DNA of 64,000 nt from Sphingomonas sp. Leaf34 (GTDB lineage Bacteria > Pseudomonadota > Alphaproteobacteria > Sphingomonadales > Sphingomonadaceae): contig NZ_LMLC01000002.1 in assembly GCF_001421805.1 (NCBI RefSeq), positions 558,001 through 622,000 on the forward strand, read 5' to 3'. A model generated the notes under the pieces. That model was not told the origin of the DNA. It did no database searches and saw nothing but the letters and a program-made list of their open reading frames with translations. The translations under genes were made by a program, and so were the position numbers. Below are positions 1-9,115 of this stretch, one piece after another. Every line of letters starts with the position of its first letter. Within the stretch, counting starts at the first letter, position 1.

Positions 1-48
1 GAAATGCCCGATCCATTCCCCGTCTGGGGCGTGCGGGAGACGGCCTGA
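1..48 (+). CDS. C-terminus of a CobW/ZigA-like GTPase (partial)
   Basis: Frame 1 from the window edge reads 15 residues and stops at a TGA that overlaps the next ATG (ATGA). The tail contains a PDPFPVW segment, which resembles the C-terminal end of COG0523 CobW/ZigA metal-chaperone GTPases. Such GTPases commonly sit next to DUF1826 in zinc-limitation regulons, and DUF1826 is the next gene. Only the last residues are visible, so the assignment is inferred from this short motif and the neighbour. Confidence 0.45.
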   Translation, partial: EMPDPFPVWGVRETA

Positions 49-689
49 TGAAAGGTATGTCGACCCTCGCCCCATCCCGCTCGCATGTCCATTGCGCGCG
101 GACCGTTGGCGATCTCGCGGCGATCCTGGACCCCGCGGTGACTCTCGCAATCTGGGAGCGACCCTCGGTGGTGCCGGTCGGACCACTGAACGGCTTCGGC
201 ACCATCCAGATGACGACTTCGGTCGATCGCGCGCACGCCGCGCTGACCGATGCGTTTGCGCAGCAGCCCCAGGCCGCCTGGCATGCGGATATCGCCGCGG
301 ACATCGCTGCGCTCACGGCGTCCTTTGCGGCGATCATGGCGCTGTCGCACGTCGTGATCCGGCTCGAGCGGGTGGTCGGCGACGCCTGCAAACGCTGGCA
401 CGCGGATTACGTGTCCGTCCGGCTGATCTGCACCTATCGCGGATCGGGAACGCAGTGGATCGAACGGGCGATCGAACGCGCCGATGCACCGCCCGTCGAG
501 ACGCCGCGATCGCTTGCGCCCGGCGCGGTCGGCCTGTTCAAGGGTCGCGTCCTCGCCGGCGATCAGGCGATCGTCCACCGCTCGCCCCAGATCGCCGGCA
601 CGGGCGAGGAGCGGTTGTTGCTCGCGCTCGACGCTCCACCACCAGCGGAAACCGCCGCGCTTTGGGAGCAGGCGATGCAACGTGGCTGA
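48..689 (+). CDS. DUF1826 family protein
   Basis: A 213-residue cytoplasmic protein with the DUF1826 pattern: a CKRWHAD segment followed by RLICTYRGSGTQW (about residues 109-132), then a GLFKGRV block and HRSP near the C-terminus. The conserved His, Asp and Cys look like metal ligands, but no activity is established for the family. The start overlaps the stop of the upstream GTPase gene by ATGA, implying translational coupling. DUF1826 is known to co-occur with CobW-type GTPases under Zur control, so a role in zinc starvation is a reasonable inference. No Zur box is visible because the promoter lies outside the window. Confidence 0.8.
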   Translation: MKGMSTLAPSRSHVHCARTVGDLAAILDPAVTLAIWERPSVVPVGPLNGFGTIQMTTSVDRAHAALTDAFAQQPQAAWHADIAADIAALTASFAAIMALSHVVIRLERVVGDACKRWHADYVSVRLICTYRGSGTQWIERAIERADAPPVETPRSLAPGAVGLFKGRVLAGDQAIVHRSPQIAGTGEERLLLALDAPPPAETAALWEQAMQRG

Positions 690-773
690 CATATTCGCGG
701 CGCACCCTCGTCACGCGATCGCCGAACACCGTCTCGCTCCTCCCATGATCCACACCATCAGGATCCACCCAGC

Positions 774-1562
774 ATGACCCGTTTGCCGCTCATCATCGCT
801 ATCACGCTGGCGAGCCTCGGTGCCGTTGCCGGTGCGCAGCAGGCGCTCGGGCCGGCGGGCTATCTCAACCCCGGCGCTTTCGACGTGCTGGCCGTCCTGC
901 CGCCTGCGCCGAAGCCGAGCGACCCTCGCGGCATTGCCGACCGCGCGATCTTCAAGGCGACGCGCGCTCTTGAGGGAAGTCCGCGCTGGGCGATGGCGAC
1001 CAACGACGTCAAGCTGGCGCCCGCCGACCTGTTCCGCGATTTCAGCTGCTCGATGGGGATCGCGATGACCCCCAAAAACGCCCCGCGGACCGCTGCGCTG
1101 CTCCGGCGCGCGATGGTCGACACCGCGCGACAGAACGGCATCGCCAAGACATTCTATAGGCGCCAGCGCCCCTTCCTGATCGACCGCGGGCCGATCTGCC
1201 AGCCCGCCGCCGAGGTCGCGGACAGCTATGATTACCCCTCGGGCCATACCACCGCGGGCTGGACGATGGCGACATTGCTCGCGCAGATCGCGCCCGATCA
1301 TGCGACCGCACTGCTCGCGCGCGGACGGGCTTACGGAGAAAGCCGGATCGTATGCGGCGTCCACAATGCCAGCGCGGTCGAAGCGGGACGGCTGTCGGCG
1401 TCGTCGACGCTCACCGCACTGCAAGGCGACCCGGCCTTCACCGCCGATCTCGCCGCGGCCAGGCAGGAGATCGCGGCGCTCCGACAGACCCGCGGCGTGG
1501 CAAGACCCAACACGGCACTCTGCACCCGCGAAGCGGCACTCGTCGCCCAGCCGCTCTACTGA
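774..1562 (+). CDS. Secreted PAP2-family (class A acid) phosphatase
   Basis: A 262-residue protein starting with a signal peptide (about residues 1-21, cleavage after a GAQQA-like region). The three PAP2 phosphatase motifs are recognisable: KTFYRRQRP (about 125), YPSGHTT (about 154) and GESRIVCGVH (188-197). In class A acid phosphatases the last motif continues to an Asp four residues after the His. Here that position is Ala201 (HNASAVEAG), so the charge relay on the nucleophilic His appears incomplete and activity may be reduced. The expected role is periplasmic hydrolysis of phosphomonoesters. It lies 10 bp before the PhoD gene, suggesting a two-gene phosphate-scavenging operon. Confidence 0.85.
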   Translation: MTRLPLIIAITLASLGAVAGAQQALGPAGYLNPGAFDVLAVLPPAPKPSDPRGIADRAIFKATRALEGSPRWAMATNDVKLAPADLFRDFSCSMGIAMTPKNAPRTAALLRRAMVDTARQNGIAKTFYRRQRPFLIDRGPICQPAAEVADSYDYPSGHTTAGWTMATLLAQIAPDHATALLARGRAYGESRIVCGVHNASAVEAGRLSASSTLTALQGDPAFTADLAAARQEIAALRQTRGVARPNTALCTREAALVAQPLY

Positions 1563-1572
1563 CGAGACACTG

Positions 1573-3144
1573 ATGACCGATACGACCGGCTCGCACCTGC
1601 TCCTCAATCGCCGCACCATGATAGGGGCCGCTGCCGCCATGATCGGCGCACCGGCGATCCTGCGCGCACAGCAACTCTTCGCCGCCTATCCGTTTCGCCT
1701 CGGCATCGCGGCGGGGGATCCGGCCGCGGACGGGTTCGTGATCTGGACCCGGCTCGCCCCCGACCCGCTGGCCGAGCATGGCGGCATGCCGATGCAGCCA
1801 GTCGAGGTCGAGTGGCGGGTCGCGACCGATCCGCGCTTTGCGACGCTGGTTGCCGGCGGCAAGGCGCTAGCGCGTCCCGAACTCGCGCACTCGGTCCATG
1901 TCGAGGTCGCCGGCCTGTTACCCGATCGCCCCTATTGGTACCGTTTCACGGTCGGCAGCGAGCGTTCGCCCGCGGGATGTGCGCGCACGCTGCCGATCGC
2001 CGGCGCATCCCTCGACCGGCTGCGCTTCGCGGTCGCCGGCTGCCAGAATTTCGAGGACGGGCTCTACACCGCCTATCGTTACCTCGCGGCGGACGATCCC
2101 GCCTTCGTCTTCCATTATGGCGACTATATCTACGAAGGCCGGAGCGCGCCGATGCCGGTCGGCTATGACGGCAAGCCCCGCCGATTCGTCCGCGCGCATG
2201 CCGGGCAGAAGCTGTTCGACCTCGCCGATTATCGCCGCCGCTACGCCCAGTACAAGACCGACCCGGATCTCCAGGCCGCCCATGCGGCGGCGGCATGGTT
2301 CGTGACGTTCGACGATCACGAGGTCGAGAACAACTGGGTCGGCGAGATCGACCAGGAGAAGGACCCGCCCGAAGTGTTCGCGCTACGCCGTGCGGCTGCA
2401 TTCCAGGCCTATTACGAGCATATGCCCCTGCGCCGCTCGGCGTTTCCGGGCCCTGCCGGCATGCAGATCTATCGGCGCGCGACGATCGGCAACTTGCTCG
2501 ACCTGCATTTGCTCGACACCCGGCAATTCCGGACCGACCAGCCCTGCGACGACGGCTTCAAGCCGCGTTGTGCAGGCTGGGCGGATCCCGCGGCGCAGGT
2601 GATGGGACGGACCCAGGAGGCATGGCTGTACACGGCGCTCAAGCAAAGGACGGCGCGCTGGAACGCGCTGGCGCAGCAAGTGATGATGATGCCGCTCGAC
2701 CGGCGAACGGGTGACGAACCCGCGCCGATCCGCAACATGGACAGCTGGGGCGGCTACGACGCGCCGCGCGAACGCGTCCTCAAGATGGTCGAAGGCCTCG
2801 GCAATATGGTCGTGCTGACCGGCGACGAGCATCAGAACTATGCGGGCGTCCTGCGCACCGAAGGCGGCCAAGGGGATGCCGTCGCCGTCGAGTTTGTTGG
2901 CACGTCGATTACCTCGGGCGGCGACGGCGCGGACCGGCGGGTCGGCGAAGACCGCATCCGCGCTCGTAACCCGTTTCTCGCCTGGACCAACGACCGGCGA
3001 GGCTATCTGCTCTGCGATGTAAACGCGAACCAGTGGAAGACGGAGTTCCGCACCGTCGATACCGTGATGCGTCCGGACGGCGTGGCCAAGACGTCCGGTA
3101 CGGCGATCGTCGAGCACGGCCGGGCCGCTGTGATGGTGACATGA
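1573..3144 (+). CDS. phoD: PhoD-like alkaline phosphatase/phosphodiesterase
   Basis: A 523-residue protein exported by the Tat system: NRRTMIGAAAAM at residues 12-23 is a twin-arginine signal. A PhoD N-terminal domain precedes the metallophosphatase core, which shows AGCQNFEDG (about 155), FHYGDYIYEG (about 180), FDDHEVENNW (about 246) and TGDEHQNYAG (about 416), the metal-binding Asp/Asn/His sets of the family. It should cleave phosphate mono- or diesters in the periplasm. An open frame extends upstream into the PAP2 gene, but the ATG at 1573 gives the Tat signal and leaves a 10-bp gap after the PAP2 stop, so I chose it. The gene ends before a repeat-bearing spacer. Confidence 0.9.
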   Translation: MTDTTGSHLLLNRRTMIGAAAAMIGAPAILRAQQLFAAYPFRLGIAAGDPAADGFVIWTRLAPDPLAEHGGMPMQPVEVEWRVATDPRFATLVAGGKALARPELAHSVHVEVAGLLPDRPYWYRFTVGSERSPAGCARTLPIAGASLDRLRFAVAGCQNFEDGLYTAYRYLAADDPAFVFHYGDYIYEGRSAPMPVGYDGKPRRFVRAHAGQKLFDLADYRRRYAQYKTDPDLQAAHAAAAWFVTFDDHEVENNWVGEIDQEKDPPEVFALRRAAAFQAYYEHMPLRRSAFPGPAGMQIYRRATIGNLLDLHLLDTRQFRTDQPCDDGFKPRCAGWADPAAQVMGRTQEAWLYTALKQRTARWNALAQQVMMMPLDRRTGDEPAPIRNMDSWGGYDAPRERVLKMVEGLGNMVVLTGDEHQNYAGVLRTEGGQGDAVAVEFVGTSITSGGDGADRRVGEDRIRARNPFLAWTNDRRGYLLCDVNANQWKTEFRTVDTVMRPDGVAKTSGTAIVEHGRAAVMVT

Positions 3145-3305
3145 CCGCACCTTAGTATGAAACCGATACCTCGATCTGTGCCGATGCGGGCAAAAGCCGC
3201 GTTTAAGCCCCGGTTACCCTGCGCATTCCGGCCCGCTTGCGCTTTTATGTGCGCGCGTCGATTGTGAACCTGGCGCGGCGATAGGCGCCTGGTCATGACA
3301 AGCTC

Positions 3306-3365
3306 GACCCAGTTCCGGACGTTCAGTTGCCCTTCCCCGCTTCCCAACCTCAGCCGTTCGTTCAT
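3306..3365 (+). repeat. 60-bp dispersed repeat, copy 1
   Basis: One of the best copies. The first half is GACCCAGTTCCGGACGTTCA and the second half begins TTCCCAACCTCAGCCGTTCG and ends TTCAT. The half-sites are direct and 35 bp apart. It lies between the phoD stop and the 3' end of the decayed hydrolase gene. Confidence 0.8.
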
Positions 3366-3407
3366 CGGGCTGGAAGTGACCGACGCTGATCGCTGGCGCC
3401 TGCGATC

Positions 3408-4880
3408 TCACTGGCTGCGTGCTGCAATGTCTTTGCCTGTGCCGAAGGCGGTCCCCGCCATGTTGGCAATGCAGTCTCCGTTCAGCCGCGCCCGGGGGTC
3501 ACGAAGGAAGGCCATCGTCATCTGCCCACCGCAACGGTTGAACATTGCTCCATGGGACTGCCCAGAAACCTGCACGAACCTTGCGTTGGTCATAGTACGG
3601 AGCAGGCGACGGCCCCAGGCCGGTGGTGTGATTGGATCGAACTCACCAGCGAGGATGAGGACCGGCACGTCGCTTGTCACCGGAGCGTTTGCCAGCGCAT
3701 CGGCGGAAAAGACGCGCCACGCCGCACACATTTCCGGCGTCGCCGTGCGATTGTCGGTTCCGCCCAGACCCAACGTCGGGGATATCTGCGAGGTCATCCG
3801 ATGGGCGTTCTCGAACGGCATTTCTTCACCGCACCAGATCGACTAGCGCAATCCCCAGTTGAAAGTCGATGCGACCCGTCGGGTCCGCGGCAGCAGTCCG
3901 GTCAAACGGCCTCCGGCGGTCTCGCTAATGATGTTAGGCAAGGCCGGAATAACGCCGGGTTGCTGTAGACCGGCGCCTACAGCCTCGACGATATCGCGAC
4001 CACGCAGCACGCGACCCGGTGCCGGGATACCGTCGCGATCGGCATCGGCGACTAACGCGGCGAAGCGAGCGCGAAGGTCCGGGTAGCGGACGTCGCACAC
4101 CTGATCGCGGGCGCAAGCGTCCAGCAGGGCGTTAATCGCGCGCCCTAGTTAAGAGGCAGCCGTCTCGTCATAGTTGACGTCGACGGGCAGCACTGAATCG
4201 AGAACGACACTACGCACACCCTCCGGATGGCGTTGCAGCACCGTCTGGGCCAGACGCGTGCCGTAGGGGAAGCCGATCAGGTTCCATTGCCGGATACCCA
4301 GCGCGCGACGCAAATCGTCAAGGTCATCTGCGGTCTCGGCCGAGGTATATCCATCGAGATCGACGCCCGACGCGCTTAGCTCTGCCCGGCAGCGGGCTGC
4401 CGCCGCTGTCTGCACGGTGGGAGTCGCATTCGCGGCACGAAGATCGTTTATCTCAGGGCAGCCAAGCGACGGCCGGGCGAACTTGTTGCCCCGACCTTCC
4501 AGAAGGATCTGGTCGCGTTCCGCGAGGAACGGGTTCCCTTTACCTGTCGTTCGTCCGTCGATGCTGCTCAGACCCGGTCCCCCGGGAAGATAAACGACCG
4601 GGTCGGCCGCGGGAGCGGAGGCGGTGCTGCGAAAGATCATTACCGGAAGACTGATCGTGCGGCTTCGAGCCTTTCGCCGGTTCTCAGGCACGAATAGCAG
4701 ACCGCATTCAATCCTTTCGGTGGGCACGACCTTTACGACGCACTCTGACTTTTCGAAGCGTGGCTTCACTCGCCTGCCATCGGATGCACTCGCTGTCGTC
4801 GATGCCATTATCGCAAGGGGTATCAGGGTAAATCTGACGCGGTGAAATTGGATCAAAACGGTCCCCCGGCAAAACAGCAT
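3408..4880 (-). pseudogene. Decayed secreted alpha/beta hydrolase (TAP-like peptidase)
   Basis: One continuous minus-strand frame of about 490 codons encodes an alpha/beta hydrolase with a C-terminal TAP-like region: a signal-like N-terminus, YLPGGPG oxyanion segment, nucleophile elbow, then VPVLILAGEFDPITPP (catalytic Asp) and SGQSHG (catalytic His). It is interrupted by two in-frame stops, TAA at 4149-4151 and TAG at 3843-3845, with no frame change. The nucleophile elbow reads GFPYG where the family has G-x-S-Y-G, so the catalytic Ser is also lost (Pro from one base change). Three independent lesions make this a clear pseudogene. The intact family hydrolyses N-terminal peptide or ester bonds in the periplasm. 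Confidence 0.88.
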
Positions 4881-5250
4881 AGCAGTGTACTGCTGTAATA
4901 ATACGCCATTACAACATAGCTCGTTGCCAGCACTCTCGGTTGGAACTCGTAACGGACAGCCGCAACTTCCAATCGGCCAGTTAGAGAGAGCTCAGGCCCA
5001 GAAGCAGCCATTCCGCTGGCTTTGCGCCTTCGCCGCTTTCGGAAATTCGTTCAGATACACTTAACTACGCAAGTTTTCTCGGCCGGATAATAGTCACACG
5101 GCCGCTTTTCCGACAATCTATCACATTAGCCAGTATATTGGGCGGTGCGCTGCAGTTTAACTTGGCCGACATCTATTCAACAACTATCAGCAGGTCTCGA
5201 CCTACGTTCGCCTACACCCGGTTACTGCCGACCGGCACGTGCAAACTACG
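4881..5250. other. Intergenic region, 370 bp
   Basis: It lies between the 5' end of the decayed hydrolase and the 3' end of the next minus-strand gene. It is less GC-rich than its surroundings and holds one diverged copy of the 60-bp repeat (4995-5054). No supported gene. Confidence 0.6.
4995..5054 (+). repeat. 60-bp dispersed repeat, diverged copy
   Basis: Begins GGCCCAGAAGCAGCCATTCC and ends CGCTTTCGGAAATTCGTTCAG. It keeps the 60-bp length and the positions of the two half-sites but has many substitutions. Confidence 0.45.
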
Positions 5251-6129
5251 TTACCACGCCAATGTAAGTGATATCGTCGCCAGCGGAACGATAGAGGCTG
5301 TCGTGCCATCGGGAGCGTCGCGCCGTCGGAGTTGAGCGTCGCGAACTAAAGCGAGAACTTCGCCCTGCAACGTCGCCTTTGCGCCAGCGATCTTCAACGG
5401 CTGGGCAACGCTCACCCCGCCGCTGCCGTAAACCCTGTCTCCGCTATCCGCTGCATAGAAGCTGCGCCAACCGCCACCGACCGAGACTGACAATGTGAGC
5501 GTGAGGCCATCCTTTGAGCGTGTGAGGGGGAACGCGGGGGCTATGCCGACGATCGTGTAGAAGCCCCCCTGCCCCTTCGTCCGCGTCGTGGCGGCAAAGC
5601 GGGGAGCAAGGAATCCCACTGCGTCCTTGCCGGTGTACAGGAACGTCAGGCTGGCTTCATGGGTCGTGCTCGCCACGCCGTTGGGACTTGCCTTGATGGC
5701 ATAGGCTGCGGCGGCCGACAGCCCATCGACCGGTCGCCATGCCAGACCGACGATCGTGTTGCTCTCGTACCAACCGCGCGGACGGGATCTTTCGTCGGGG
5801 CGGGGCGCGTGAAAGCCGTTTGAGCTTTGCCCTACGAGGAACAGCGTCCCCTGCCCGTCCGCACCGCGCTTCAGCACTGCGGCGGCGCCGACCGAGACAT
5901 GGACCGGAACCCTGCCAAGACCGGCGGCATCGTCGTCATACGCACCTCGCGCGTAATCGCCGTTGCGGACGTCGAACGAGACGATCGGATGAACGCTCGC
6001 ACCGCCGACATCGACCTCAGATAACGTCGCATCCTCGGTGTCGATGAACGGCACGGTCTGCGACGACGCGGGTGACGCAGCGACCAACGCGAGCGTCGCT
6101 GCGAGAACCATCAAGGCCGGTATGGTCAC
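5251..6129 (-). CDS. Secreted protein of unknown function, outer-membrane-like
   Basis: About 292 residues with an N-terminal signal peptide (MVLAATLALVAASPASSQ). The mature part is rich in alternating hydrophobic and aromatic segments (LTLTLSVSVGGGW, LATISLTLAW at the C-terminus), typical of a small outer-membrane beta-barrel, but I do not recognise a family. Start choice is open: GTG at 6129 overlaps the upstream stop as GTGA, ATG at 6150 overlaps by 25 bp, and ATG at 6111 gives the most compact signal. I use the GTG because of the tight coupling. It forms an operon with the PQQ-type dehydrogenase gene upstream and may be an accessory surface protein for it; that is inference. Confidence 0.65.
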   Translation of the reverse strand: MTIPALMVLAATLALVAASPASSQTVPFIDTEDATLSEVDVGGASVHPIVSFDVRNGDYARGAYDDDAAGLGRVPVHVSVGAAAVLKRGADGQGTLFLVGQSSNGFHAPRPDERSRPRGWYESNTIVGLAWRPVDGLSAAAAYAIKASPNGVASTTHEASLTFLYTGKDAVGFLAPRFAATTRTKGQGGFYTIVGIAPAFPLTRSKDGLTLTLSVSVGGGWRSFYAADSGDRVYGSGGVSVAQPLKIAGAKATLQGEVLALVRDAQLRRRDAPDGTTASIVPLATISLTLAW

Positions 6130-7397
6130 GAGGTGCGTCGCACCATCCACACGGTATCCCCGGCATCGTCGACGACGAAGATCGCGCCGTCGTCGCGCGT
6201 CTGCACGCTCACCGGTCGACCATAGACTTCATTCGTCTTCTCGTCTGCGACGAACCCGGTCAGGAACGGCTGCGGCGCGGCCGTCGGCCTTCCGTTTGCA
6301 AATGGTACCGCGAGCACGTCATACCCGATGAACGTTGACCGGTTCCACGAGCCATGCCGCGCGACATAAGCAACCTGTTGGTCGGCCGGCGTTCCCTGTG
6401 CGAACGCTACGCCCAGCGCAGCGGCATGGGGACCGACCGCGACGTCGGGCATCAACGTCGTCGCCAATAGTTCGCGCCTGTCATTCGCATGACGCGGATC
6501 CTGCTTGCCGTAATAGCTGTAGGGCCATCCGTAGAAACCACTATCGCGCACACCGACGAGATAGTCTGGCGCAATATCGTCGCCGAGCTGATCGCGTTCG
6601 TTGACGGCGGCCCACAGCACGTTCGATCCCGGCGCCCACGCCATACCGACCGGGTTGCGAAGCCCGGATGCATAAAGACGCTCTCGTCCGGTACGAAGAT
6701 CGACCGCGAGAATTGCTGCCCTGCGTGTCTCCTCGTCCATACCATGCTCACCGACATTAGACGCCGAGCCGACCGACACGTACAACGTTCGCCCGTCCGG
6801 ACTGAGCAACAGGTTCCGCGTCCAGTGGTTATTGTAGCCACCCGCGGGCAGCGACACGAGCGGCTGCGACGTTGCGGTTACGCGCGTCTGGCCGGGCGTG
6901 AACGGGACGCTGACGACACCGTCGGTATTGGCGACATACAGGCGACCGTTTGCGTACTGCATGCCGAACGGCTGGTTGAGCCCCTCCATCAGTACGAAAC
7001 GCTGTTCGGCAACGCCGTCGCGGTTCGCGTCGCGTAGCAAGGTGATACGGTTGGCGCTGAAGCCCGTCGTTTTTGACAGGGCTTGGCCCCGCTGAACGTC
7101 CGGCTCGGCGTCCAGCTTCGGCTTCGTACGAGCCTCTGCGACAAGCACGTCGCCATTGGGTAGCAACAACGCCTGGCGAGGATAGTCTAGTCCGCCCGCG
7201 AATTTAACGACCTCAAACCCTTGCGGCGCCTTTGGCTTACGTCCCTCGGGCCACCCGATCGTCTTAGGATGGTTGACCACGGACGCAGTCGCATAAGGCT
7301 CTGCTTGCGCCTTCAGGCCTACCACTGCCGGTGTTTGCTGTGCGACGGCGCCGCTTGTCAGGCTTAAAAGGCTGACGGCTGCGAGAATCGTTTTCAT
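6126..7397 (-). CDS. PQQ-dependent sugar/sorbosone dehydrogenase-like beta-propeller
   Basis: A 423-residue periplasmic protein with signal peptide MKTILAAVSLLSLTSGAVAQQ. It has the glucose/sorbosone dehydrogenase propeller pattern: LDYPRQALLLPNGDVLVAEA, ANRITLLRD.NRDGVAEQ, GLNQPFGM, NNHWTRNLLLSPDGRTLYVSVGS, GLRNPVGMAW and FYGWPYSYYG. Members oxidise aldoses or sorbosone using PQQ; the actual substrate is unknown. An ATG 14 codons upstream exists, but ATG 7397 follows a GGGAG ribosome site at 6 bp and begins the signal peptide. It is divergent from the FAD protein at 7622 and coupled to the gene at 5251. Confidence 0.85.
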   Translation of the reverse strand: MKTILAAVSLLSLTSGAVAQQTPAVVGLKAQAEPYATASVVNHPKTIGWPEGRKPKAPQGFEVVKFAGGLDYPRQALLLPNGDVLVAEARTKPKLDAEPDVQRGQALSKTTGFSANRITLLRDANRDGVAEQRFVLMEGLNQPFGMQYANGRLYVANTDGVVSVPFTPGQTRVTATSQPLVSLPAGGYNNHWTRNLLLSPDGRTLYVSVGSASNVGEHGMDEETRRAAILAVDLRTGRERLYASGLRNPVGMAWAPGSNVLWAAVNERDQLGDDIAPDYLVGVRDSGFYGWPYSYYGKQDPRHANDRRELLATTLMPDVAVGPHAAALGVAFAQGTPADQQVAYVARHGSWNRSTFIGYDVLAVPFANGRPTAAPQPFLTGFVADEKTNEVYGRPVSVQTRDDGAIFVVDDAGDTVWMVRRTS

Positions 7398-7621
7398 AAT
7401 GTCTCCCGGATTATGATCGATAGTGTAACCCCCTGACAATCAAGGATATCCGCGAGACAGACAGCCGTGCGAATTATTTAGGCTCCGAGCGATCGGCCCT
7501 TGGTGCAACGTCCCATGGCCGGGGAACTGCTCGAACCACTTAAAATGACAAAAGTTTCACGTTCACCGTGGCACGAAAAGGCTGCCGCGCGTTGTCGCCG
7601 TTCCTCAGCGAACGGGATATC

Positions 7622-9115
7622 ATGCCGAAAACACTCACTATTATCGGCATGGGCGCCTGCGGTGTTGCCGCGTTCGCCGAAGCTGTAACGCGGCTTAGCT
7701 ACGATCCGGGCGAAGGTTGGATGATCCACCTGATCGAACGTGACGATGAGCTTGCTCGGGGATTGGCGTTCGGCACCGAGCAACCCGGACATCTTCTGAA
7801 CACGGAATCCCGCCTCATGGGGCTCTACGACCGGGAGCCGGGCCATTTCCGGACCTGGCTGGAAGCGCGGCGCGCGGCATCCGGCTCCCCGCTCGATCCC
7901 GATGGTGTCGAATACCCGCAGCGCCGCGAATACCGCGTCTACATGCAAGGGGTTCTCGACCACGCGCTCGATCAGGCACGGACCACCGGGATCGATGTCC
8001 ACGTCCACCGCGAGGAAGCTATCGCTATCGAGGGCGATCATGCCGCGGCGACGGTTCGGCTCGCCAACGGGTCGACGATCGGGACGGACGTCGTCCTGTT
8101 GACGATTGGCACGCCCGATCCGAATCGGTTCGGCGATCTAAACGGTATGTCCGGCTATTTCGACTCGCCCTATCCCGCCCACCGCATGACCGAGGGGATC
8201 GAGCGAGATCAGTCCGTCGTCATCCTCGGCAGCGGCCTGAGTGCCCTCGACGCAGTGATGACCCTGCTCGACGATGGGCATCGCGGTCACATCCACCTCG
8301 TATCGAAGGAGGGGATGCTGCCACGCGTCGAAATCCCGGCACCCGAGACGGGGTATGACCGTCAGCACCTCACGCTCGGAAACGTCCATCGACTGATCCG
8401 CGAGCGGGGCAGTGCCTTCTCGGTCGTGGACCTGTTCCGCCTCTTTCGTCTGGAAGCAGAGACTGCTGCCGGACGCGCGATCGATTGGCAGGCGGAGGAT
8501 CGCTACGACGGCGATGCCGAGACTGCCTTGTTGCACGACATTGCCGCAGCGGAAGCCGGGGACGAACCTTTCCAGCGCATTCTCACCGCCGCACGGCATG
8601 ATTCAACGGCGATCTGGAACCTGTTGCGGCCCGCCGACCAGAAACGGTTCGGGCAATGGCTGGCCCCGCATTTCGCCGCCGCACGCTTCGTCACGCCGAT
8701 GGCGAACGCACGGCGATTGGCGGATGCAATGACCCGCGGGTTGCTCAGCGTACGCGGGCGGATCAGCGAGACCGTTGCCCACGAGAGCGGTACGGGCTTC
8801 ACGGTCCGGTTCGAGAATGGCGACACGCTCGACACACCGATCGTCGTCAACGCCACGGGCCAGGCCACCACGCTCGACGAGATGAAGGAGCCACTTATCA
8901 AGGACCTGCTCGCGAAGGACTGGCTGCAACCGCATCCGGTCGGCGGGGCCATCGCGCACCGGGCAACGTGTCGGATCATATCCGCCACGCGCGACGCACC
9001 TCGGTTGTACGCGCTCGGCCAATTGCTGAATGGCGAGTTGCGCGACACCAACGCAGTCTGGTTCAACGTCGAATGCGCCGGTCGTGCGGTCGACGATATC
9101 CTGCGCCAGCAATGA
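7622..9115 (+). CDS. FAD/NAD(P)-binding protein (NAD_binding_9 type)
   Basis: A 497-residue cytoplasmic flavoprotein. The N-terminal dinucleotide fold reads IIGMGACGVAAF (residues 6-17), followed by the family hallmark GLAFGTEQPGHLLNT and FRTWLE. A second nucleotide motif, VVILGSGLSALDAV, occurs near residue 200, and VVNATGQ occurs near the C-terminus. Proteins of this group (YdhS-like) are putative oxidoreductases of unknown substrate. The ATG at 7622 is chosen because it opens directly into the Rossmann fold; the upstream frame extension has no family similarity. The stop overlaps the next ATG (ATGA), so the gene is coupled to the AEC transporter. Confidence 0.85.
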   Translation: MPKTLTIIGMGACGVAAFAEAVTRLSYDPGEGWMIHLIERDDELARGLAFGTEQPGHLLNTESRLMGLYDREPGHFRTWLEARRAASGSPLDPDGVEYPQRREYRVYMQGVLDHALDQARTTGIDVHVHREEAIAIEGDHAAATVRLANGSTIGTDVVLLTIGTPDPNRFGDLNGMSGYFDSPYPAHRMTEGIERDQSVVILGSGLSALDAVMTLLDDGHRGHIHLVSKEGMLPRVEIPAPETGYDRQHLTLGNVHRLIRERGSAFSVVDLFRLFRLEAETAAGRAIDWQAEDRYDGDAETALLHDIAAAEAGDEPFQRILTAARHDSTAIWNLLRPADQKRFGQWLAPHFAAARFVTPMANARRLADAMTRGLLSVRGRISETVAHESGTGFTVRFENGDTLDTPIVVNATGQATTLDEMKEPLIKDLLAKDWLQPHPVGGAIAHRATCRIISATRDAPRLYALGQLLNGELRDTNAVWFNVECAGRAVDDILRQQ

